DNA of 64,000 nt, taken from contig NZ_CP042430.1 of NCBI RefSeq assembly GCF_007970665.1, forward strand, positions 2,604,001 through 2,668,000, given 5' to 3'. Numbering within the stretch: position 1 is the first letter of the stretch; every line of letters begins with the position of its first letter. This document shows positions 55,701 through 62,697 of this stretch, piece after piece. Made by a program: the position numbers and the translations under genes. The DNA comes from Baekduia soli. GTDB taxonomy: Bacteria; Actinomycetota; Thermoleophilia; Solirubrobacterales; Solirubrobacteraceae. A model generated the notes under the pieces. It worked only from the letters and a program-made list of their open reading frames with translations. It had not been told where the DNA came from and did not search any database.

Positions 55701-57642
55701 CGTCGCCAACGGCAACGGCAACGGCCATCACGCGGCACCCGCGCCCGTCGCCGCGCCCGCGCCCGCCGCGGCGGTCCTCGAGCCCGCCCCGGCCTGGGAC
55801 GCGCCGCTGCCCGTCGGCGGCGACGAGGTCACCGCGGCGGTCGCCGAGCACCTCGCGACGATGGAGCGCTTCCTGCACGCCGGCAGCGAGGTCATGCACG
55901 CCTACCTCGCCGGGGCGGCGGGGGCGGCGGGGGCGGCCCTGCCGCTGCTCGGCGAGGTCGTGGCGTGCGACCCCGGCGTGGAGCTGCGCGCGCGGCGCCT
56001 CGTCGATCCCGAGCACGACCGCTACCTGCTGCACCACACCCTGGGCCGCGCCGTCGCCCGGACCGATCCCGATCTGGCCGCGCTGGCCGTCATGCCGATG
56101 GCCATGAGCCTGGAGCTGATGGCCGAGGCCGCCGCGGCGCTCGTGCCCGGGCGCATCGTGACGGGCCTGCGTGACGTGCGCGCCCACCGCTGGCTGGCCT
56201 GGGCCGACGCGCCCCGCACGCTCGAGCTCACCGCCCGCCGGCTGCCGGCTGCCGACGCCGACGCCGACGCCGTGCGCGTGGAGCTGCGCGACCCCGACGC
56301 CGACGGCGAGGGGGGCGCCCCGGTCGTCGAGGGCACCGTGCTGCTCGCCGGCGCCCACCCGGTCCGGCCCGCGCCGCTGGCCGCCGCGCTGGCGGGCGCC
56401 GGGCCCGGGGACTGCCCGCCGGAGCGCCTCTACGAGGACGTCATGTTCCACGGGCCGCTGTGGCAGGGCGTCCGCGCCATGGACCTCGTCGGCCCCGCCG
56501 CGGCCCGCGCCCGGCTCGAGGTGCTCCCGCAGGACGGGCTGCTGCGCGGCGACCCGGCCCCGGCGCTCGTCCTGGACCCCGTGGCGCTGGACGCCGCCGG
56601 CCAGGTCATCGGCTTCTGGGCGGCCCAGCAGCTGCACCGCGGCCGGGTCGTGTTCCCGTTCCGCCTGGCCGCCCTGGACCTCTTCGGCCCGCGCCCGGCC
56701 GACGGCACGGCGCTGGACTGCGTGGCGGCGATCGCGACGGAGGGCGACGCGCTCGTGCGCTCCGACATCGAGGTCGCCGACGCCGAGGGCGGCTGCTGGA
56801 TGCGCCTGACGGGCTGGGAGGACCGGCGCTTCGACGTCCCCGACCGCTTCGCGCCGCTGACGGTGCCCGGGGCGCTGGCCCCGCTGTCGACGCAGTGGGC
56901 GACGCCCGTGTCGGCCCTCGGCCTGCCCGCCGCCGCCTGCCGGCGCATCGACGCGCGCCTGCCCGCCGACGCCGCGCTGTGGAAGCCCGTCTGGGCGCGC
57001 CGCGTGCTCGGCCGCGGCGAGCGCGAGCGCTTCGACGCGCTGCGCGGGCCCGAGCGCCGGCAGCTGGAGTGGCTCGGCGCGCGCACCGCCGCCAAGGAGG
57101 CCGTCGCCGGCCTGCTGGCCGACGGCACGGGCCTCGAGCTGCAGCCCGCCGACCTGGAGATCGCCGCCGACGAGCTCGGCGCGCCGCGGGTCGCCTGCCC
57201 GGCGCTGGACGGCCTGGAGGTCGAGCCCGTCGTCTCGCTGGCCCACACCGGCGGCCACGCGTTCGGCCTGGCCCTGCTGGCGCCGCGCGGCGCCGGGGCC
57301 CGCATCGGGATCGACGTCGAGCTCGTGCGCCCGCGGCCCGAGGGCTTCGCCGAGGCGGCTCTGCGCGACGGCGAGCGCGCGCTGCTGGGCGGCGTCGCCC
57401 CCCAGGACGCCGACGAGTGGGTCCTGCGCTGCTGGTGTGCCAAGGAAGCCGCCGGCAAGGCGACGGGGATCGGCGTGGTGACCGGCGACGAGGGGTCGCC
57501 CGAGGTGGCCGGGATCGACGTGGCCAGCGGGACCGTCGTCGTGCGCACGGCCGGCCGCGAGGTCGTCGTGCCCACCCGGCGCGAGGACGACCTCGTGGTC
57601 GCCGTGACCATCGTGACCAACGAGCCAGAGGAGCGCCGATGA
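52750..57642 (+). CDS. second synthase: KS-AT-DH-phosphopantetheinyl transferase
   Basis: 1,630 residues, ATGA-coupled to the first synthase. 10-460: ketosynthase (GIAITGMACLFPGAPG; VDGACASSLLAV, Cys215; IEAHGTGTPVGD; SMISHTIPAAG). 585-870: acyltransferase (VFPGEGAQYPGM; VGHSTGEHSAAM, Ser686), lacking the AFHS malonyl motif (AVHTPM instead). 1030-1060: helix MERFLHAGSEVMHAYL, like one in the first synthase. 1085-1330: dehydratase-type hotdog (LLHHTLGRAVA; FHGPLWQGV). 1340-1630: Sfp-type PPTase (ARIGIDVELV; RCWCAKEAAGKATG), which would activate the ACPs. There is no ACP in this protein. Architecture resembles PfaC/PfaB functions plus PfaE in one chain. Confidence 0.88.
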   Translation: MTAAAASVPGGIAITGMACLFPGAPGLDAYWRNILSGTDAVTDPPPESWDPDVYYDPEFRDQDRTYCKRGGYLGSLASFAPLAHGIPPVDVGGEPDQWLALQVATDALADAGATELPQHVRERTSVVLGKGTYLNGGNAIAVQRGLVVGQTIELIRRLHPEHTEAELEALRRELQGQLPPLGPETVPGLIPNIIVGRIANRLDLRGPSYTVDGACASSLLAVRLAMRDLRSGECDLALAGGAQVWMPVATLNLFCRLGALSRTQQIRPFDEHADGTLLGEGIGMIVLKRLEDARRDGDRVYAVLRGAGASSDGRGTTVMAPRVEGEELALRRAYDDAGVSPRSVGLIEAHGTGTPVGDVVELEALTRVFGARDALLPRCAIGTVKSMISHTIPAAGVAGIIKTALALHHRVLPPTLHCETPNPKLGLEQSPFYINTETRPWIHGGAEPRRAGVNAFGFGGANAHVVLEEVPGTPGADHRPPWDSELCVLERATQAELADAARGLAVAVAAAPELGLTDLAFTLAGELGTVDAPLRLAVVATSVEDLRGKLLQAAEKLADPACRRIKSVSGIYYAAQPLGREGKVALVFPGEGAQYPGMLADLCLHFPQARETFDRIDRLYADHPRGHLLSDWVYPRPALSDEERARNDAQLMELDIAVESVLTANAALHAVMSGLLRRVDATVGHSTGEHSAAMVAGALDLDTDERLGGFCRGLNDAYAAADERHDVPRAVLLALGADAAKAAEIAAAAGGELHLAMDNCPHQVVLVGEREAVARAHALASADGIVAEQLPYDRAVHTPMFEPFAEDLRKVFAGLPVRRPHTALYSCTTAARCPEEPEEIRTLLGEHWTSAVRFRETIEALYADGVRVFVEAGPRGNMTSFIEDTLRGRPSVAVACDVRRRSGTAQLNHVCGLLAVHDADVDVAALFAGRGAREVDWRAPTASEGRPPAPRIALSTRWPMLALSEEDGARLGARAPAAPAPPAPVANGNGNGHHAAPAPVAAPAPAAAVLEPAPAWDAPLPVGGDEVTAAVAEHLATMERFLHAGSEVMHAYLAGAAGAAGAALPLLGEVVACDPGVELRARRLVDPEHDRYLLHHTLGRAVARTDPDLAALAVMPMAMSLELMAEAAAALVPGRIVTGLRDVRAHRWLAWADAPRTLELTARRLPAADADADAVRVELRDPDADGEGGAPVVEGTVLLAGAHPVRPAPLAAALAGAGPGDCPPERLYEDVMFHGPLWQGVRAMDLVGPAAARARLEVLPQDGLLRGDPAPALVLDPVALDAAGQVIGFWAAQQLHRGRVVFPFRLAALDLFGPRPADGTALDCVAAIATEGDALVRSDIEVADAEGGCWMRLTGWEDRRFDVPDRFAPLTVPGALAPLSTQWATPVSALGLPAAACRRIDARLPADAALWKPVWARRVLGRGERERFDALRGPERRQLEWLGARTAAKEAVAGLLADGTGLELQPADLEIAADELGAPRVACPALDGLEVEPVVSLAHTGGHAFGLALLAPRGAGARIGIDVELVRPRPEGFAEAALRDGERALLGGVAPQDADEWVLRCWCAKEAAGKATGIGVVTGDEGSPEVAGIDVASGTVVVRTAGREVVVPTRREDDLVVAVTIVTNEPEERR

Positions 57643-57950
57643 CGCCGACGAGCACCGACGCCGCCGTGATGGCCGGAGTGCTGGACCTGCTCGGCGAGCT
57701 CGCCGGGGACTGGGAGTACGACGGCGAGGTCGTCCCCGCCACGCGCTTCGTGGCCGACCTCGGCCTCGAGTCCCTGGAGATCGTCGTGCTCGGCACGATG
57801 ATCCAGCACCAGTTCGGCCGCCTGCCGTTCTCCGAGTTCCTGGAGGACATCGGCCGCCGCCCCGAGGCCGAGCGCGACATCACGGTCGCCGAGCTCGTCG
57901 CCTTCATCTGCGAGCACCGGCCGGATCCGACTCCGGCCCAGGAGGGATGA
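57639..57950 (+). CDS. free-standing acyl carrier protein
   Basis: 103 residues; four-helix ACP with the phosphopantetheine Ser in VADLGLESLEIVVLG (about residue 46). Its motif (LESLEI) differs from the DSIKRVE of the in-line ACP, so the two carriers probably have different partners. It starts ATGA-coupled to the second synthase and ends ATGA-coupled to the phosphodiesterase. It may carry a starter, the finished chain or a chain handed to the tailoring enzymes. Confidence 0.88.
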   Translation: MTPTSTDAAVMAGVLDLLGELAGDWEYDGEVVPATRFVADLGLESLEIVVLGTMIQHQFGRLPFSEFLEDIGRRPEAERDITVAELVAFICEHRPDPTPAQEG

Positions 57951-59560
57951 CCATGGCCCCGACCCTGCTCATCGGCCTCGACGGAGCGACCTACACGATC
58001 CTCGACCCCTACGTGGAGCAGGGGATCATGCCGTTCGTCGGCGAGCTCATGGGCCGCGGCACCCGCGCCGAGCTGCGGTCGGTCATGCCGCCGCTCACGC
58101 CGCCGGCGTGGACGTCGCTCATGACCGGCAAGCACCCTGGCGCCCACGGCGTCTTCGACTTCTTCCAGCGCGACGAGCCCGACAGCGTCTACCTGGGCTT
58201 CGCCAGCTCCCAGGACGTCCGCGCCGCCACGATCTGGACCCTGGCCAGCGAGGGTGGCCGCCGGATCCTGTCGCTGAACTTCCCGCTCATGTTCCCGCCG
58301 CCGCCCGTGGAGGGCTGCATCGTGCCCGGCGGCATGATGCCCTGGCGCCAGCTGCGGCTGGGCTGCCACCCGGCGGGGCTGTTCGACCGGCTCAAGGAGC
58401 TGCCCGGCTTCAACCCGCGCGAGATGCTCGACATGGAGCTCGAGGTCAAGGCGCTGGAGGGCTGCCCCGACGACGAGATCGCCGCGTGGGTCGACCTGCA
58501 CATCCGCCGCGAGCACCGCTGGTTCGAGGTCGCCCGCCACCTCATGCAGGAGGAGCCCGCCGACCTGATGGCCGTCCTCTTCGACGGTGTCGACAAGCTC
58601 CAGCACCTGTGCTGGCGGTTCATCGACCCCGCCTGCCGGCCCGCGGACCCGACCCCCTGGGAGCAGGGGATGATCGAGCGCTGCGAGCGGTACTTCCGCG
58701 AGCTCGACGGGATGCTCTCAGAGCTCGTGGAGCTCGCCGGGCCCGAGGCGACGGTCATCGTCGCCTCCGACCACGGCTTCGGGCCCACCCGCGAGGTGTT
58801 CCACGTCAACTCGTGGCTGGAGCGCGAGGGCTACCTGACCTGGGCGCAGGGCGGCGGCGACGCCGAGGGCCGCCACGGCACCGACGTGGGCTTCGCCGAG
58901 ATGACCCGCCACGTCAACGCCGTGGACTGGACGCGCACGATCGCCTACGCGGCGACCCCGAGCAGCCAGGGCATCACGATCGTCGGCACCCTCCCGGGCA
59001 CCGACACCCCGCTGCCCGCCGACGTGCGCCGCAAGGTCACCGGCGAGATCGTCGAGGGCCTGCGCGCGCTGCGCCGGCCGCACGACGACCGGCCGCTCGT
59101 CGCCGACGTGTGGACCCGCGAGGAGGCGTTCGCGGGCCCGTTCGAGGCGCTGGGGCCGGACGTCACCATGGTCCTGGCCGACGCCGGCACGGTGTCGATC
59201 CTGCCCTCCGACGAGCTGATCTCGCGCCGCGACGAGCCGCGCGGCCACCACCGCTGGGAGGGCATCTTCATCGCGCAGGGGCCCGGCATCCGTGCGGGCG
59301 CGCAGGTCGACGAGCTGTCCATCGTCGACGTCGCGCCGCTGGTGCTGCACCGCCTCGGGCTGCCCGTTCCCGACGACATGGCCGGCCGGGTGCCCACCGA
59401 GATCCTCGAGCCCTCCGAGCTCGCGCGCAACGCGCCGCGCAGCGCCCCGGCGGCCGCGGCCCCGGCGCCCGTCCCCGATCGGTCCGCCGATCTCGTCCTC
59501 GACGCCGAGGAGCAGGCGGGCGTGATGGACCGCCTGCGCGCCCTGGGCTACGTCGAGTAG
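57947..59560 (+). CDS. type I phosphodiesterase / nucleotide pyrophosphatase family (alkaline phosphatase superfamily)
   Basis: 537 residues, no signal peptide. Metal and nucleophile residues are visible: Asp in LLIGLDGATY, Thr in PPLTPPAWTSLMTGKHPG, Asp in VLFDGVDKLQHL, Asp-His in VIVASDHGFGPTRE, and His in RGHHRWEGIF. The C-terminal 70 residues are Pro/Ala-rich, ending MDRLRALGYVE, as in similar proteins often found in lipid clusters. It may hydrolyse a phosphodiester or transfer a phospho-alcohol group on the product, or remove phosphopantetheine. A second start at ATG 57953 is possible. Confidence 0.85.
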   Translation: MTMAPTLLIGLDGATYTILDPYVEQGIMPFVGELMGRGTRAELRSVMPPLTPPAWTSLMTGKHPGAHGVFDFFQRDEPDSVYLGFASSQDVRAATIWTLASEGGRRILSLNFPLMFPPPPVEGCIVPGGMMPWRQLRLGCHPAGLFDRLKELPGFNPREMLDMELEVKALEGCPDDEIAAWVDLHIRREHRWFEVARHLMQEEPADLMAVLFDGVDKLQHLCWRFIDPACRPADPTPWEQGMIERCERYFRELDGMLSELVELAGPEATVIVASDHGFGPTREVFHVNSWLEREGYLTWAQGGGDAEGRHGTDVGFAEMTRHVNAVDWTRTIAYAATPSSQGITIVGTLPGTDTPLPADVRRKVTGEIVEGLRALRRPHDDRPLVADVWTREEAFAGPFEALGPDVTMVLADAGTVSILPSDELISRRDEPRGHHRWEGIFIAQGPGIRAGAQVDELSIVDVAPLVLHRLGLPVPDDMAGRVPTEILEPSELARNAPRSAPAAAAPAPVPDRSADLVLDAEEQAGVMDRLRALGYVE

Positions 59561-59579
59561 AGGAGCCGGCCCGCCCACC

Positions 59580-60446
59580 ATGCCCAAGACCGTCCTGCGC
59601 AGCGGGATCCGCATCCACCACCAGTCGGTGGGGGAGGGGCCCGACGTCGTGATGGTGCACGGCATCACCGGCAACCTCGCGGTGTGGCACCTGCGCCTGG
59701 TGCCCGCGCTGTGCGACGAGCTGCGCCTGCACACCTACGACCTGCGGGGCCACGGGCACAGCGACACGCCGCCCGACGGCTACACGCTCGACGACATGGC
59801 CGCCGACCTGGTGGACCTGCTCGACGCGCTCGAGCTCGAGCGGCCCGCGATCGTCGGCCACAGCTACGGCGCCGACATCGCGCTGTACCTGGCCGCCACC
59901 CATCCCGGGCGCGTGAGCAAGGTCATCGCCATCGAGTCTGCCCTGCCCGCGCTGGAGGCCGTCCGCAGCGACGAGGACTGGGTCGGCTGGACCTACTGGG
60001 TGCAGGCGCTGGAGGGGGCTGGGCACGTCGTGCCGGCCGACCGCCGCAGCGACCTGCGCTACCTCATGCGCGCGACGATCGACCTGCCCAAGCAGTGGGG
60101 TCCCCTGCGGGGACTGCCGCGCAACCCCAAGCCGATGCTGCGCCTCCTGGAGGAGACGACGCTGCCCGAGGACTACCGTCGCGTCGGGTCGCTGTCGCTG
60201 GAGCGCATCGCGGAGATCCGGACGCCCGTCGTGCTCATGTACCAGGAGCGGTCGGCGTTCCGTGACACCTTCGACTACCTGCGGGCGCACCTGCCCGACG
60301 TCGAACCGATCCTGCTCCCCGCCACCCGGTGGGGGCACTTCGGACCGCTCGAGCAGCCCGAGCTGGTCGCCCAACACGTCCGTGGCCGGCTGCTGCCCGC
60401 GGATGCCGATGCTGTCGAGGTGGTCAACGGCTCATGCGTGGACTGA
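59580..60446 (+). CDS. alpha/beta hydrolase
   Basis: 288 residues. Oxyanion strand VVMVHGITGNLAVWH, DLRGHGHSDTP, nucleophile elbow IVGHSYGADIAL with Ser, and His in TRWGHFGPLEQPE. The acid is probably the Asp or Glu after VVLMYQERSAFRD. In an operon with carrier-protein-bound chains it is the best candidate for a thioesterase/release enzyme or an ester hydrolase; sequence alone does not decide. The gene overlaps the following SDR by 13 nt. Confidence 0.85.
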   Translation: MPKTVLRSGIRIHHQSVGEGPDVVMVHGITGNLAVWHLRLVPALCDELRLHTYDLRGHGHSDTPPDGYTLDDMAADLVDLLDALELERPAIVGHSYGADIALYLAATHPGRVSKVIAIESALPALEAVRSDEDWVGWTYWVQALEGAGHVVPADRRSDLRYLMRATIDLPKQWGPLRGLPRNPKPMLRLLEETTLPEDYRRVGSLSLERIAEIRTPVVLMYQERSAFRDTFDYLRAHLPDVEPILLPATRWGHFGPLEQPELVAQHVRGRLLPADADAVEVVNGSCVD

Positions 60447-61363
60447 ACAACGGCCGGCCGGGCCGTCCCGGAGATGCGGTGCTCGTGACGGGGAGCTCCA
60501 CGGGGCTCGGGCTCGAGACCGCCCTGTGTCTCGCGTCGAAGGGCTTCGTGGTCTTCGCGGCGGTACGCGACCTGGCCCAGCGCGCCGACGTGCTGAGGGC
60601 GGCCGCCGAGCGCGGCGCCAACCTCGCGGTGCTGCGGCTGGACCTCACCGACCCCGAGAGCATCGAGGACGCCGTCGCGACGATCGTCGAGGCGACGGGC
60701 GGCATCTACGGCGTGGTCAACAACGGCGGGATCGGCCTGCGCGGCTGCGTCGAGGACTGCTCGCCCGAGGAGATCCGCCAGGTCGTCGACACCAACGTCC
60801 TGGGCACGATCGCGGTCACCCGGGCCGTCATCCCGCACATGCGCGAGGCCGGCTGCGGGCGCATCCTCACCGTCTCGTCGGTCGGCGGCCGCATCGCCGG
60901 CTTCGGGGTGACGATCTACTGCATGACGAAGTTCGCCCAGGAGGGCCTGGGCGAGGGGCTCGCGGTCGAACTGGCGCCCTTCGGGATCCAGTCGATCATC
61001 ATCGAGCCCGGGATCATCAAGACGACCCGCTGGTCGCGCCACCGCGGGACCGCCGAGCGAGCGATGAGCGAGGACAGCCCGTACCACGACCTGTTCTGGG
61101 CCAGCGAGGCGGAGGCCGACGCCATCGTGGACCGCAACAAGACCAGCCCCGAGCAGGTCGCGCTCACCATCCACCGGGCGATCACCGAGGACGAGCCGCG
61201 GCTGCGCTACGTCGTCGGTCGCGGAGCGTCGGTCGCGATCTTCGCCCGCCGCCACCTCCCCGAGCAGATGTTCGAGCGCCTGTACTACGGGCGCCAGGTC
61301 CAGCGCCTGCAGCGCAGCACCGCGTCGGCCGGGACCGATGCCCTCGCCGAGGCGCGCCGGTGA
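60434..61363 (+). CDS. SDR-family ketoreductase/dehydrogenase
   Basis: 309 residues. NAD(P) fold AVLVTGSSTGLGLETALCL, NNGGIGLRG (NNAG equivalent), catalytic Ser in ILTVSSVGGRIAG and Tyr-x3-Lys in IYCMTKFAQEGL, followed by IEPGIIKT. Retinol/17-beta-HSD-like in style, acting on hydrophobic substrates. It probably reduces a keto group of the free or ACP-bound chain before glycosylation. Overlaps both neighbours (13 nt before, GTGA after). Confidence 0.86.
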   Translation: MRGLNNGRPGRPGDAVLVTGSSTGLGLETALCLASKGFVVFAAVRDLAQRADVLRAAAERGANLAVLRLDLTDPESIEDAVATIVEATGGIYGVVNNGGIGLRGCVEDCSPEEIRQVVDTNVLGTIAVTRAVIPHMREAGCGRILTVSSVGGRIAGFGVTIYCMTKFAQEGLGEGLAVELAPFGIQSIIIEPGIIKTTRWSRHRGTAERAMSEDSPYHDLFWASEAEADAIVDRNKTSPEQVALTIHRAITEDEPRLRYVVGRGASVAIFARRHLPEQMFERLYYGRQVQRLQRSTASAGTDALAEARR

Positions 61364-62697
61364 GCCGGATCCTCATCACGCTGTGGCCGTTCACCGGCCA
61401 CCTGCTGCCGCAGATGGCCATCGCCGCGGCGCTGCGCGAGCGCGGCCACGAGGTGGCGTTCTACAGCGGCGACGCCGTCCGCGAGACGATCGAGCGCGAG
61501 GGGTACGCGTTCTTCGGCTTCGACCGCGTCGACCAGGAGCGCGCCTTCGCCGCGATGCGCGTCGTCGACGACGGGACGACCAAGGGCCGCCCCGGCCGCG
61601 GGCGCCTGCTGCCCATCCTGCGCGACTGGATGGTCGAGACGATCCCGGACCAGATCGCCGACCTCGACGACGTCCTGGCCCGGTTCGCCCCCGACGTGAT
61701 CGCCACCGACCTCTCCCTGTGGGGGCCGATCATGGTCCTCCACGACCGCGGCCCGGTGCCGGTGGCGCTGTCCTCGACGTTCATGGGCCCGCTCATCCCG
61801 GGCCCCGACGCACCGGCCTTCGGCTTCGGGCTGCCGGCCCCGACCACCGCGCGCTCGCGACTGGCCGCGCGTGCGATCACGGCCGCCATCGAGGCCGGCG
61901 GCGCGCCGCTGCGCCGCCGCGTGGACGAGATCCGCGCCGGCTTCGGACTGCCCGCGGTCAAGGAGTCGGTCAACCGCTACACGGCGCGCCTGCCGCTCTA
62001 CCTGGTCGGCAACATCCGCGAGCTCGACTACGACCGCCACGACCTGCCCGAGAGCGTCCACTACGTCGGCAACTGCCTGTGGTTCCCGCCCGAGGCGGCG
62101 GGCGCCGCGGCCTGGCTGGACGCGATCCCGGCCGAGCGCCCGTGGGTCCACGTGACCGAGAGCACGCTGGCCTACGGCGACCCGTTCCTGCTGCGCATGG
62201 CCGCCGAGGCGCTGGCCGACGAGCCCGTCGAGGTCATCGTCACCACGGGCCGCCAGCGCGACTCCGTGGTGCAGGCGCTCGGCGCGCTGCCGCCCAACGT
62301 CCACGTCACCGACTGGCTCAACCACGGCGACCTGCTCCCGCGCTGCGCCGCGGTGGTCACCGTCGGCGGCAAGGCCACGATCCTCTCGGCCATGGAGGCC
62401 GGGGTGCCGCTCGTGCTCGTCCCGACGACGTGGGACAAGCCCGACAACGCGCGGCGCGTGACGCGCGTCGGCGCGGGCGTGCGGATCCCCGCACGGCGCT
62501 GCACCGCGCCCGACCTGCGCGCCGCCGTGCGTCAGGTGCTCGACGACCCGCGCCACCGCGCCGCGGCGCGCGACATGGCCGCCCGGCTGGCCGCCGCCCC
62601 CGGCCCCGCCGCGGCCGCGGACCTGCTCGAGGCGCTCGTCGGCGCCCCGGCGCCCGCGCCGGCCCCGGGGCCCGTGCTGCAGGAGGGCCACGCATGA
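61360..62697 (+). CDS. MGT/UGT-type glycosyltransferase 1
   Basis: 445 residues, GT-B fold of GT1 class. N-terminal ILITLWPFTGHLLPQMAIA with the catalytic His position; C-terminal WVHVTESTLAYGDP, NVHVTDWLNHGDLLPRC, VVTVGGKATILSAMEAGVPLV and TTWDKPDNARRV. In many family members this region reads HGG; here it is VGG. It would move a sugar from UDP or TDP to a lipid or polyketide hydroxyl. GTG start overlaps the SDR stop. Confidence 0.88.
   Translation: MSRILITLWPFTGHLLPQMAIAAALRERGHEVAFYSGDAVRETIEREGYAFFGFDRVDQERAFAAMRVVDDGTTKGRPGRGRLLPILRDWMVETIPDQIADLDDVLARFAPDVIATDLSLWGPIMVLHDRGPVPVALSSTFMGPLIPGPDAPAFGFGLPAPTTARSRLAARAITAAIEAGGAPLRRRVDEIRAGFGLPAVKESVNRYTARLPLYLVGNIRELDYDRHDLPESVHYVGNCLWFPPEAAGAAAWLDAIPAERPWVHVTESTLAYGDPFLLRMAAEALADEPVEVIVTTGRQRDSVVQALGALPPNVHVTDWLNHGDLLPRCAAVVTVGGKATILSAMEAGVPLVLVPTTWDKPDNARRVTRVGAGVRIPARRCTAPDLRAAVRQVLDDPRHRAAARDMAARLAAAPGPAAAADLLEALVGAPAPAPAPGPVLQEGHA

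Noticed and set aside
44661-57642. Enediyne polyketide synthase
   Set aside because: KS-AT-ACP-KR-DH-PPTase order is similar, but the functions are split over two proteins with a second KS-AT and PfaD-like domains, and no enediyne thioesterase or accessory genes are seen.
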